Part shown: piece by piece, positions 35,238-44,234 of the stretch
Layout: every line of letters begins with the position of its first letter
How positions within the stretch are numbered: the stretch's first letter is position 1
Assembly: GCA_021324335.1 (NCBI GenBank)
Contig: JAJPJH010000084.1
Location: 1 to 56,823 of the forward strand
Length of the DNA: 56,823 bases
From: Gammaproteobacteria bacterium
Lineage (GTDB): Bacteria; Pseudomonadota; Gammaproteobacteria; DSM-16500
Direction of reading: 5' to 3'
The notes under the pieces: generated by a model
The model's input: only the letters and a program-made list of their open reading frames with translations
What the model was told of the DNA's origin: nothing
The model's database searches: none
Made by a program: the position numbers and the translations under genes

Positions 35238-36341
35238 ATGGCTGTGCTTAAAAAATTAGAGACAAGCGGCTCAAAACCCTCTCGCAGAAATTCTTGTGTT
35301 GTCGTCAATCTTGGGCAGTATATTTATTTATTTGGCGGTCTTTTTGATAATTTCAGCGCAGTCACAAATACTTTTTACAATGATCTCTATCGACTTGATA
35401 TTAACACTTATCATTGGGAAAAATTATCTCCTAAAGGACAGCTACCATCCGTCCGAGGCATGAGTATGGGGGTTGATGATAAAGTGAATAATAGGATATT
35501 ACTCTTCGGTGGTGTCGAATATTCTGCTGATTTTACAAGTGTTCGTATGTTAAACGATCTCTGGGCTTACTCCCCTGATACCAACACCTGGCAAGAGATT
35601 CAGCAAAAGCAACCCTGCCCCACTCCGCGTGCTAAATCAAGGTTATGGTTAATCAAAGATAAGCTATATCTTTTTGGAGGAGCCACCGTTGCTCCTTATG
35701 GATTTGAATTTTTGAATGATATGTGGGTGTATGATCTTTCAGCTAATAAATGGACAGAAATTATCCCCAAGAATCAACCTGGCTCTCCTCACCCACGAGA
35801 TGAAGCCTATGCAGGTTTACTGCCCAGTAGTGAGGGAAAATTAACCATCTATGGCGGCGAAGGGGCGCTAGACCCTAAGACCCACCGCAATTTAATGCTA
35901 AACGATACCTGGCAATTCGATATAAAAACGAATCAATGGACAGAATTAACCGCTTCTATTAAAGAAAATATCTTTCCGCCTCGTGGCATTGGATGTGCAG
36001 TAACAATAGGTGATGACCTCTATATCCATGGAGGAACGTTAGCGGGTTCGGGTTATACGCCTAAAGAAGCCTGTGATGCTCCCTTTCCTCAGCGTGCGAT
36101 TACGAACGAAATATGGCGTTTCAATCAAGTTCATCATACCTGGACCCACCTGGGAGCAGCAGGTGATGGCTCCCCGCGTATTAAACGTCATGTTGCGTGT
36201 GAGGCAGCGGGCAAGATGTACCTCTTTTCTGGATTTGATTACATTTGGTTTGGAGGGACGCCTGAGCATCAATTATTTGGCAATGGCCCCGGCCAAATAT
36301 GGAATGAAGATGTCTACTGCTTTGATCCCAAAGAGAAATAA
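35238..36341 (+). CDS. Kelch-repeat beta-propeller protein
   Basis: 367 residues with no signal peptide and five or six kelch repeats: YLFGGLFDN, ILLFGGVEYS, YLFGGATVAPYG, IYGGEGALDPK, YIHGGTLAGSG, and YLFSGFDYIWFGG. Each carries the G-G, then Tyr/Trp about 20-25 residues later (TYHWEKL, TNTWQEI, ANKWTEI, TNQWTEL, HHTWTHL) of the kelch consensus. It folds as a propeller used for protein binding or, in plant nitrile-specifier proteins, Fe-dependent catalysis. It lies after the IDI fusion. It overlaps the convergent pgi gene by 28 nt at the 3' ends. Role in the cluster unknown. Confidence 0.85.
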   Translation: MAVLKKLETSGSKPSRRNSCVVVNLGQYIYLFGGLFDNFSAVTNTFYNDLYRLDINTYHWEKLSPKGQLPSVRGMSMGVDDKVNNRILLFGGVEYSADFTSVRMLNDLWAYSPDTNTWQEIQQKQPCPTPRAKSRLWLIKDKLYLFGGATVAPYGFEFLNDMWVYDLSANKWTEIIPKNQPGSPHPRDEAYAGLLPSSEGKLTIYGGEGALDPKTHRNLMLNDTWQFDIKTNQWTELTASIKENIFPPRGIGCAVTIGDDLYIHGGTLAGSGYTPKEACDAPFPQRAITNEIWRFNQVHHTWTHLGAAGDGSPRIKRHVACEAAGKMYLFSGFDYIWFGGTPEHQLFGNGPGQIWNEDVYCFDPKEK

Positions 36342-37960
36342 TGAGCAATCAAACCTTCAGTAGCACAATCCAGGGGTTGCTGCTTCTCCCCCTGGAGACG
36401 ATGTAAAATATGGGGTAATAACTGTTTTCCGAGCTCAACCCCCCACTGATCAAAGGAATTAATATCCAAGATAGCACCTTGAACGAAGGTTTTATGTTCA
36501 TAAAGAGCGAGTAAGGCGCCTAAATTATAAGGAGTGATGCGATTAAGGAAGATCACATTACTGGGCTTATTACCCGGAATTTCTCGATGACGAGCTAAAT
36601 AATCCGCTTCCTCTTGGGTCTTATTCAAAGCAAGCTCTTCTTCCCGCGCTTCTTCATACGTCTTTCCACGCATTAATGCTTGGGCCTGGCTTAACCCACT
36701 CGCTAGGAGAATGTCATGGTGAATGCGATCTTCCGTCTTATTTTCTTGCGCCACTAGAATAAAATCCACTGGTACAATCTGTTGCCCTTGATGCAATAAT
36801 TGATGATAAGCATGCTGTCCATTACAACCCTCTTCACCAAAAATCACTGGGCTAGTGGGATAGGTAACGGGCATGCCTGCTTGAGTTACGCATTTACCAT
36901 TACTTTCCATTTCTAATTGTTGAAAATAAGAAACAAGATAGCGTAATCGATGAGAGTATGGGGCAATCGCTTGAGCATGCGTGCCAAAAAAATGCGTATA
37001 CCAAATACTCAATAATCCTAATAGAACCGGCATATTATGGGCTAAATCAGCCTGGCGGAAATGCTGGTCCATCTCATAAGCCCCTTCCAAGAGTTCTGCA
37101 AAATGCTTATTACCGAGCATGAGCGCAATTGGTAATCCAATGGCGGACCAAATAGAATATCGCCCTCCTACCCACTCCCAGAGTTCAAAAATATGGTCTT
37201 CAGGAATACCGAATTGTTTTGCTTTCTGCGGAGCAGCGGTGACCGCAACAAAATGCTTACTTAATACTTCTTTGCCTAATTGACGTTCCATCCAGGCATA
37301 AGCAGTTTGAGCATTCGTGGCAGTTTCAATTGTAGAAAATGATTTGGAAGAGATAATAAATAAGGTTGATTCAGGATCAATTTGTTTGAGCACATCCTGA
37401 ATCAGTGCAGCATCAACAGTCGAGACAAAATGACAGTCTAATTCCTGCGTCGCGAAATCAGCTAAGGCATGAATTGCCATCATCGGCCCAAGATAAGAGC
37501 CTCCTATCCCCACATTAACAATATGACGAATCGACTTCCCCGTTACCCCTTTCCATTCGCCACTACGTATTTTCTCTACACAATCTGCCATTTTTTTCTG
37601 GGTTGCTGTAATACGAGAAGTGATATTTTGACCATTAACAAGAAGAGGCGTGTGTTTTTTGTCACGGAGAGCGGTATGCAGCGCAGGCCGTTTTTCAGTC
37701 TGATTGACGGGTTCCCCTTTAAATAAATTCTCAATCTTCCGGGGTAATGCCATCGCTTTTGCTAAATGACATAACTGCTGAATGGTATCGTTGGTAATAC
37801 GATTTCTTGAATAATCTAATAAGATTTCAGATACCTGCAAAGAAAACCGTGAAAAACGTTCAGGTTCTTTATCAAACCATTCACGCATAGAATAAAGAGC
37901 CACCTCTTGTTGGTGGCGATAAAGTGCTTGCCATTCGGGTAGTTCAGTGAGTTTTTTCAT
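36314..37960 (-). CDS. pgi: Glucose-6-phosphate isomerase
   Basis: Interconverts glucose-6-phosphate and fructose-6-phosphate. GIGGSYLGPMM, the first PGI signature region (VDAALI...FIISSKSFSTIETATNA), EDHIFELWEWVGGRYSIWSAIGLPIAL (GGRYS), and GEEGCNGQHAYHQLLHQG with the catalytic Glu/His, then DINSFDQWGVELGK. 548 residues, with the start at 37960 (MKKLTELPEWQAL). This start is 32 nt after the HMG-CoA reductase stop at 37992, so they share a transcript. The 3' end overlaps the convergent kelch gene. Confidence 0.95.
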   Translation of the reverse strand: MKKLTELPEWQALYRHQQEVALYSMREWFDKEPERFSRFSLQVSEILLDYSRNRITNDTIQQLCHLAKAMALPRKIENLFKGEPVNQTEKRPALHTALRDKKHTPLLVNGQNITSRITATQKKMADCVEKIRSGEWKGVTGKSIRHIVNVGIGGSYLGPMMAIHALADFATQELDCHFVSTVDAALIQDVLKQIDPESTLFIISSKSFSTIETATNAQTAYAWMERQLGKEVLSKHFVAVTAAPQKAKQFGIPEDHIFELWEWVGGRYSIWSAIGLPIALMLGNKHFAELLEGAYEMDQHFRQADLAHNMPVLLGLLSIWYTHFFGTHAQAIAPYSHRLRYLVSYFQQLEMESNGKCVTQAGMPVTYPTSPVIFGEEGCNGQHAYHQLLHQGQQIVPVDFILVAQENKTEDRIHHDILLASGLSQAQALMRGKTYEEAREEELALNKTQEEADYLARHREIPGNKPSNVIFLNRITPYNLGALLALYEHKTFVQGAILDINSFDQWGVELGKQLLPHILHRLQGEKQQPLDCATEGLIAHYFSLGSKQ

Positions 37961-37991
37961 GCCCGTAACATGCCTGAAATCAAGAAGAAGG

Positions 37992-39293
37992 TCAATATTT
38001 CTTCCGCATCTCATTTAAAATTTCTATTACATCTTTGCCTGTCACCGATTTTTGTTTCTCTAAGCGTTCAATTAAATGCTGTTTTAAAAGTGGTAATTCT
38101 TCTTGAGTCGCATCCGATGCTAAGGCTAAATTAGAAAGATGTAATTTCATATGGCCTTTATTAATGCCTTCTGTTACCAGTGCCTTGATAGCTGCTAAGT
38201 TTTGTACTAATCCAACGGCTGCCAATATTCGCGCTAATTCAGCAGCTGTTTGAACATGTAACATTTTTAGACAAATTCTTGCAACAGGATGTAAACGAGT
38301 CACACCACCGACTGTTCCCACAATAATCGGTGCTTCTATGACCCCATGAAGATGATTGTCTTTCATATACCATTGTGTGATAGAGCCATATTGTCCCGAG
38401 TAACCTGCATAAGCATGGATGGCCGCTTCCACGGCTCGCCAATCATTTCCTGTCGCAATCAAGACAGCATCAATACCGTTCATGACGCCTTTATTATTAG
38501 TTGCCGCGCGATAAGGATCCATTTGTGCGAATAACGAACCTTCTACAATCGCTTTTCCTAGCTGAGGTTCAATATCATAAATCGTAATTTTTGCTTGACT
38601 CAATTTCGTATCGGCTAAATTAGAAAGAATACACATACCGACTTTTTCATTCGTTAATTTTTCAATATGCGGTTTTAAAAATTCACAAACTTGATTAATG
38701 ATATTTGCTCCCATGGCATCTCTTGTATCAACCATGACATGAATGACTGCCATGCTATGACCATCACCGCGATAAATACGGCGAATAATCATATCTTGTA
38801 TCCCCCCTCCTCTTGCAACGATACCACGCGCGACTGAATGATTTGCTTGATCAATTAATTCACTTTTATTCGATTCAATTTTTTGCTTTACTTCATTAAA
38901 ATTTTCAACAATAGGTAATTGTATTTGGCCGATACATAAACCACCTAATGTTTGCGTCGTAATTTCCCCTTGCTCCCGTATCCATTTCGCTGTTTTACTT
39001 GCGCTTGCAATAATCGATGTTTCCTCGGTCGCCATCGGAATAACATAATCTCGGCCATCAATTACAAAATTGACTGCCACACCCAGCGGCATTGGAAAAC
39101 AGCCTATTACATTTTCTACAAAGTGATTAGCCAAATCGATGGTGAGAGGATTTTCTTGATGCAAAATAGTAATATCTTCTGTTGTTAAAAAACCCATTTG
39201 GATTAAACGAGTTTCTCGTTCTTGTCGTGAGAGCTTAGAAAAACCTTTACATAAAGCTTCTATTTGAGGATCACCCACTTTACGCTGCGACAT
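37992..39293 (-). CDS. mvaA: Hydroxymethylglutaryl-CoA reductase, class II
   Basis: Reduces HMG-CoA to mevalonate with two NAD(P)H, the committed step. Catalytic Glu in MATEETSIIAS, Asp in VDTRDAMGANI, Lys in ATNNKGVMNG, His in KGHMKLHL. The GQIQLP and PLGVAVNFVIDG segments are of the class II (bacterial) type, with 433 residues matching class II length. The last ~40 residues (TQEELPLLKQHLIERLEKQKSVTGKDVIEIL) form the mobile C-terminal domain. It leads the mvaA-pgi unit and is divergent from ppsA across 171 nt. Confidence 0.95.
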   Translation of the reverse strand: MSQRKVGDPQIEALCKGFSKLSRQERETRLIQMGFLTTEDITILHQENPLTIDLANHFVENVIGCFPMPLGVAVNFVIDGRDYVIPMATEETSIIASASKTAKWIREQGEITTQTLGGLCIGQIQLPIVENFNEVKQKIESNKSELIDQANHSVARGIVARGGGIQDMIIRRIYRGDGHSMAVIHVMVDTRDAMGANIINQVCEFLKPHIEKLTNEKVGMCILSNLADTKLSQAKITIYDIEPQLGKAIVEGSLFAQMDPYRAATNNKGVMNGIDAVLIATGNDWRAVEAAIHAYAGYSGQYGSITQWYMKDNHLHGVIEAPIIVGTVGGVTRLHPVARICLKMLHVQTAAELARILAAVGLVQNLAAIKALVTEGINKGHMKLHLSNLALASDATQEELPLLKQHLIERLEKQKSVTGKDVIEILNEMRKKY

Positions 39294-39421
39294 ACCCTCT
39301 CCTCATTATTATTCTCTTCATAATGTAATTATAAATAAAAAATAACCAATATAAATTTTATAATAGATTGAATAAGTTAACCCAACCCTCAGAAATCGAA
39401 GATATATATTGAAGATATAAG

Positions 39422-39442
39422 TGCTATTCTTATAAATATAAT
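39422..39442 (+). promoter_or_regulatory. Extended -10-like motif upstream of ppsA
   Basis: TGCTATTCTTATAA (39422-39435) matches the motif upstream of mvaS (29834-29847) at 13 of 14 positions, and a perfect TATAAT follows at 39437-39442, 23 nt before the ppsA ATG. A -35 is not clear. Confidence 0.4.
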
Positions 39443-39464
39443 CTGATTAAAGGTGGCTAATTCA

Positions 39465-41852
39465 ATGCCTTATCGTCATATTATCAATTTAAAAGATGTA
39501 AATTTATCTGATCTTGAAATGGTAGGCGGAAAGAATGCATCTTTAGGAGAAATGATTCAAACGCTTAGCGCAAAAGGCATTCAAGTTCCTGAAGGATTTG
39601 CAACCACTACAGAATTTTATAAAAAATTCTTAGCTCATCATAAATTAGATAAAAAAATAGAAAAAATATTGTCTTCATTACAAGTCGATAATGTTATTAT
39701 TTTAGAAAAAGTATCGAAACAAATACAACGATGGATAATAGCCAATCCTTTTCCAAAAGAATTTGAAAAAGAAGTTGCTGAAGCTTATTCAAAATTAACT
39801 CATCAAACAGTGGCTGTGCGTTCTTCTGCCACAGCGGAAGACCTGGAAACAGCTTCATTTGCGGGACAACAAGAAACCTTTTTAAATGTTAAAGGAATTA
39901 AACAAGTTTTAATTGCCATCAAATTAGTTTTTGCTTCTCTTTTTACTAGCCGCGCAATTGGCTATCGCCACCATCATAAATTTGACTTCAATAAAGTTGC
40001 CATATCAGCAGGTATTCAATGCATGGTTCGTAGTGATAAAGGCGTAAGTGGCGTTATATTTACGTTGGATACAGAATCAGGTTTTGATCAAGTGATCCTA
40101 ATCAATGCATCGTATGGATTAGGAGAAGGTATCGTACAAGGAAAAGTTAATCCAGATGAATTTTATGTTGCTAAACCTTTATTAAAAATGAACCGATTTG
40201 CTATTTTACAGCGTTCTTTAGGTGAAAAAGCCATTAAAGTCGTTTATAACAAAAAACCAATAAACCCACGAAATTTCATCAAAACAATCCCGGTTAAAGA
40301 AGCTGATCGATTACGCTTTTGCTTATCTGATAAGGAGATTCAAGCTTTAGCTAAGCAAGCTTTAATAATTGAGGAACATTATGGGAAACCTATGGATATT
40401 GAATGGGCAAAAGATGGGGTTAATGGGAAGTTATATATTTTACAAGCCCGGCAAGAAACAGTAAAAAGTAAATCTCAACCTCATCAAGCTATTGAACGAT
40501 ACTCATTATCACAAAGAGGTAAAGTTATTGTAGAAGGTCAAAGTATTGGTCAACGTATTCAAACAGGAACAGCTAATATTATTTTAGATTTAAAAAAGAT
40601 GCATGAATTTAGGCCTGGCGATATCTTAGTAACCGATATGACTAACCCTGATTGGGAACCCATCATGAACCGTGCAGCAGCTATCATTACTAATCGGGGC
40701 GGCAGGACTTGTCATGCAGCGATTATCGCAAGGGAATTAGGTATTCCTGCTATTGTAGGTTGTAAGGAGGCAACTAAAAAAATTAAAAAGGGAGAAAAAA
40801 TTACAGTTTCATGTGCAGAAGGTCAAATAGGTTATGTGTATGCTGGCGCCCTTCCGTTTCAAATCAAAAAAATTTCCGTGAAAGATTTACCTGAATTACC
40901 TGTCAAATTATGCATTAATTTAGGCAATCCCGATAAAGCTTTTTCCTGCCAGTATTTACCTAATAAAGGGGTCGGATTAGCTCGTCTAGAATTTATTATT
41001 AATAACATGATTGGAATTCATCCCTCTGCATTATTACAGTTTGATACCTTACCAGCTGCTTTTAAAAGAAAAATAATTAAAAAAATAGCAGCTTATCCTA
41101 ATCCTAAAGAATTCTATATTGAAAAATTACGTGAAGGTATTTCCATGATTGCTGCTGCTTTTTACCCAAAACAAGTTATCTTCCGTTTTTCTGATTTTAA
41201 ATCAAATGAATATTCAAATCTAATAGGCGGTGTATTATACGAACCCATGGAAGAAAACCCTATGATAGGCTATCGAGGCGCTTCTCGTTATAAAGATAGT
41301 AATTTTCGGGATTGTTTTGCCTTAGAATGTGAAGCTTTTAAACGTGTACGCGATACAATGGGATTAACAAATGCCCAAGTGATGGTTCCGTTTGTTCGTA
41401 CCGTAGATGAATTGCGGCAAGTTATTCAGATCATAGAAGAACACGGATTAAAACGTGAAAAAAACGGGTTAAAAATATATATGATGTGTGAAATACCATC
41501 TAATGCGCTGCTTGCGGCTGAATTTTTAAAATATTGTGATGGTTTTTCGATTGGCTCAAATGATTTAACTCAATTAACATTAGGGTTAGATCGTGATTCC
41601 AATTTAGTAGCAACGTTATTTGATGAACGAAATACTGCTGTCAAAATATTGTTACATCAAGCTATTCATGAATGTATTAAACAGAAAAAATATATTGGAA
41701 TATGCGGCCAAGGTCCTTCAGATCACCCTGATTTAGCGGAATGGTTGATGGAAGAGAAAATTCAAAATATCTCTTTAAATCCAGATACGATTATTGAAAC
41801 TTGGTTGATGTTCGCTAAAAATCTTAAATTGTTAAATCGCCAAAGGAAATAA
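39465..41852 (+). CDS. ppsA: Phosphoenolpyruvate synthase
   Basis: Converts pyruvate, ATP and water to PEP, AMP and phosphate. N-terminal ATP-binding domain (VGGKNASLGEM, VAVRSSATAEDLETASFAGQQETFLN), swivelling His domain GGRTCHAAIIARELGIPAIVGC with the phosphorylated His, and C-terminal TIM barrel (IGYRGASRY, CEIPSNALLA, GSNDLTQLTLGLDRDS, the catalytic Cys in GICGQGPSDHP). 795 residues. ATG 39465 with AAAGGTGG 8 nt upstream is preferred over an in-frame GTG at 39453 that overlaps it. It is divergent from mvaA and leads the ppsA-lysC-ebo train. PEP is a precursor for aromatic compounds. Confidence 0.95.
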   Translation: MPYRHIINLKDVNLSDLEMVGGKNASLGEMIQTLSAKGIQVPEGFATTTEFYKKFLAHHKLDKKIEKILSSLQVDNVIILEKVSKQIQRWIIANPFPKEFEKEVAEAYSKLTHQTVAVRSSATAEDLETASFAGQQETFLNVKGIKQVLIAIKLVFASLFTSRAIGYRHHHKFDFNKVAISAGIQCMVRSDKGVSGVIFTLDTESGFDQVILINASYGLGEGIVQGKVNPDEFYVAKPLLKMNRFAILQRSLGEKAIKVVYNKKPINPRNFIKTIPVKEADRLRFCLSDKEIQALAKQALIIEEHYGKPMDIEWAKDGVNGKLYILQARQETVKSKSQPHQAIERYSLSQRGKVIVEGQSIGQRIQTGTANIILDLKKMHEFRPGDILVTDMTNPDWEPIMNRAAAIITNRGGRTCHAAIIARELGIPAIVGCKEATKKIKKGEKITVSCAEGQIGYVYAGALPFQIKKISVKDLPELPVKLCINLGNPDKAFSCQYLPNKGVGLARLEFIINNMIGIHPSALLQFDTLPAAFKRKIIKKIAAYPNPKEFYIEKLREGISMIAAAFYPKQVIFRFSDFKSNEYSNLIGGVLYEPMEENPMIGYRGASRYKDSNFRDCFALECEAFKRVRDTMGLTNAQVMVPFVRTVDELRQVIQIIEEHGLKREKNGLKIYMMCEIPSNALLAAEFLKYCDGFSIGSNDLTQLTLGLDRDSNLVATLFDERNTAVKILLHQAIHECIKQKKYIGICGQGPSDHPDLAEWLMEEKIQNISLNPDTIIETWLMFAKNLKLLNRQRK

Positions 41853-41853
41853 C

Positions 41854-43257
41854 ATGAAGATAATGAAATTTGGTGGTTCTTCTGTTGCAACTGCCGAAAG
41901 AATGCGGCAAATTGGGGAAATTTTATTAACACTTGATATCAAAAACGAACAAGTTATTTTAGTGGTATCTGCTTTAAGAAATATTACCGATCAATTACTC
42001 GAATGCGCATCCTTGGCTGCAAACAATCAAGAAGACTATAAAAAAATATTTAAATATATTTCAGAACGACATCTTGAATTGCTTTCTAATTTAGTGGAAG
42101 AAAAAAATAATCCATTAGCATATGGATCCGTAAAAAAAATCCTCCATGAACTTTATAAAACTCTTCATAGTATTCAATATTTACGTGATAATGATTTATA
42201 TATTCTTGATCTGGTTGCTAGTTTTGGTGAGCAACTTTCTGCAACTATTTTAGCAGCTTATTTAAATTCCTTATTTCCTGCACGCTTTGTAGATGCCCGC
42301 CAGTTTATTATTACTAATAATCATTTTACTAATGCGCGTGTTCTGTATGAAGAAAGTAGCCATGCTATTCAGAACTATTTTGACCAATTCTTTAAACAAG
42401 AAGAAGAATATACCGTACCTATTGTGACCGGCTTTATTGGCATGACAAAAGACAAACATGCTACCACATTAGGTAGAGATGGTTCTAATTATACGCTTGC
42501 TGTATTAGGAGCCGCCTTAAATGCAAGAGTAATCGAAATTTGGAGTGATGTAGACGGTGTTTATAGCGCTGATCCAAAATTAATCCCCTCGAGCGTGGTA
42601 CAACCAACATTATCCTATATTGAAGCAGAAGAGCTATCTAACTTTCGTGTTAAAGTTATACGATCAGCTATTATTCCTCAATTAATTGAAAAAAATATTC
42701 CTATGTATGTTAAAAATACCTTTAACCCAACAGCAGTAGGAACCTATATTTCTTTACATGCTAAATCTTCTGCTATTAAAAATGTATCAGTCATGCATGG
42801 TTTAGTATTAATAACATTGTCTACGTTATTTCCTATTGAAATCTCTATTTCACATATTATTGAGCGATTATTCCGTGTACTACCCTCAGCAGGAATTCAT
42901 TTAACCCTCATTACCCAGACTTCTTCCACCCATGATGTATGTTTTTCTATTCATGAAACGGAGGCTAAACGTGTGCAAGAGCTTATAAATATTGAGTTTT
43001 TGCACGAATTCCAACAGAATTTCCTAATGATTAAAAAAAGTGCGAATCAATCTTTAATAGTTTTAATTGGTAATAATATCAAACAATTATTGAGTAATCT
43101 TGGAAAAATATTCATTGACTTAGACCATCATCATATTCGATTAAATGGCATCGCCCATGGAACCTCTGAATGTAATATGTCTTTTGTTATTAATTCAAAT
43201 CAAAGCCATAAAGCGCTTGAAGTGATTCATCATTCTATTTTTCAAAACCCGTCCTAA
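41854..43257 (+). CDS. lysC: Aspartate kinase
   Basis: Phosphorylates aspartate. N-terminal KFGGSSVATAERM, active-site FVDARQFI, TLGRDGSNYTLAVLGAALNA (aspartate binding), and EIWSDVDGVYSADPKLIPSS. The C-terminal ~150 residues contain two ACT domains (HGLVLITLSTLFPIE..., SLIVLIGNNIK), so feedback regulation is expected. 467 residues, of the monofunctional LysC/ThrA-N type. It lies one base after ppsA. asd, the next enzyme, is in the mvk unit. The two genes flank the isoprenoid genes. Confidence 0.93.
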   Translation: MKIMKFGGSSVATAERMRQIGEILLTLDIKNEQVILVVSALRNITDQLLECASLAANNQEDYKKIFKYISERHLELLSNLVEEKNNPLAYGSVKKILHELYKTLHSIQYLRDNDLYILDLVASFGEQLSATILAAYLNSLFPARFVDARQFIITNNHFTNARVLYEESSHAIQNYFDQFFKQEEEYTVPIVTGFIGMTKDKHATTLGRDGSNYTLAVLGAALNARVIEIWSDVDGVYSADPKLIPSSVVQPTLSYIEAEELSNFRVKVIRSAIIPQLIEKNIPMYVKNTFNPTAVGTYISLHAKSSAIKNVSVMHGLVLITLSTLFPIEISISHIIERLFRVLPSAGIHLTLITQTSSTHDVCFSIHETEAKRVQELINIEFLHEFQQNFLMIKKSANQSLIVLIGNNIKQLLSNLGKIFIDLDHHHIRLNGIAHGTSECNMSFVINSNQSHKALEVIHHSIFQNPS

Positions 43258-43307
43258 CAGTATTATGTTATGATAATGTCAGATGGAGTTTGAATAAAGG
43301 GCACCAT

Positions 43308-44213
43308 ATGGACGAAGTTATTTATCAGGCAGATTTAGATAAGCTATTAAATCTTTTAAAGAATTTATTATCTCAACAAGCCCCTGATGATGCTATGGCT
43401 TGGTTAGCCAATAAACAAACTCAAATTTTTGAAGAAAAAGAAGAAAAATCTGATCACCTCTATTTTATGACCTTTAGCGCTATCTCCAGTTATTTCGGTA
43501 AAGATTTATTGAAATTAACCGAAGAGCATTTAAAGCAAATGAATGCCATCCGGAAAAATTGGCAGCCACATGATTGGTCATTAAGCCAGACAGCACGCAC
43601 TTATTTACTATTAAGCTTTGCCCGTTCCCGATTAGAGCATTTTAAGAAAACAACTGACAAATTATTTGGCGCAGCAGATGTGAACGAATCCATTGCCCTT
43701 TATCAAGCATTACCCTTATTTCCTTATCCCAAGCAATTCCTTCTACATGCTACCAATGGTATTCGCAGTAATATGTTATCTGTATTTGAAGCTATCGCTC
43801 TCAATAATCCTTACCCTGCTGATTATTTTGATGAAATCGCTTGGAATCAGGTGGTATTAAAAACCCTGTTTGTTGAAAGTCCCATAGAAAAAGTTGTTGG
43901 ACTTAAACAACGTGCAAACCCTTTACTTGCAAAAGCATTGTTGAATACAGCACGGGAACGATTAGCAGCAGATCGCCCTATCAAATTAGAATTATGGTGT
44001 CTCTTAGGATTATCCGCAGATAAAGAGATGTTGGCCTCCTTAAAAGAGTGCCTGAAAAGTGAAAATCCTCTCTTAAAGAAAGGGGCTTTATTGGCTTGTC
44101 ATTATTGCCAATTACCTGAAGCAAGAGATGTTCTTAAAAACTATGTCGAAGATGAAAAAACCATAGCAACTGATTTGCAACAGCTACGTCCGCTTGAAAA
44201 AAGCTTAACTTAA
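43308..44213 (+). CDS. eboA: EboA-like protein
   Basis: 301 residues of mostly helical sequence with no enzymatic motif: LDKLLNLLKNLLSQQAPDDAMAWLANK, YFMTFSAISSYFGKDLLKL, and repeated armadillo/HEAT-like helices near the end (EMLASLKECLKSENPLLKKGALLACHYCQLPEA). It matches the first gene of the ebo cluster by character and place: the next five genes are in the fixed order eboB-F. The start ATG 43308 has AAAGG before it; an in-frame TTG at 43290 is less likely. EboA's molecular role is unknown; a scaffold function is my inference. Confidence 0.8.
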   Translation: MDEVIYQADLDKLLNLLKNLLSQQAPDDAMAWLANKQTQIFEEKEEKSDHLYFMTFSAISSYFGKDLLKLTEEHLKQMNAIRKNWQPHDWSLSQTARTYLLLSFARSRLEHFKKTTDKLFGAADVNESIALYQALPLFPYPKQFLLHATNGIRSNMLSVFEAIALNNPYPADYFDEIAWNQVVLKTLFVESPIEKVVGLKQRANPLLAKALLNTARERLAADRPIKLELWCLLGLSADKEMLASLKECLKSENPLLKKGALLACHYCQLPEARDVLKNYVEDEKTIATDLQQLRPLEKSLT

Positions 44214-44234
44214 CAAGAATCATCAGGAGTACCT

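Noticed and set aside
38239..38534. Frames antisense to HMG-CoA reductase and similar antisense frames elsewhere
   Set aside because: They mirror well-conserved genes and show no family motifs or ribosome binding sites.
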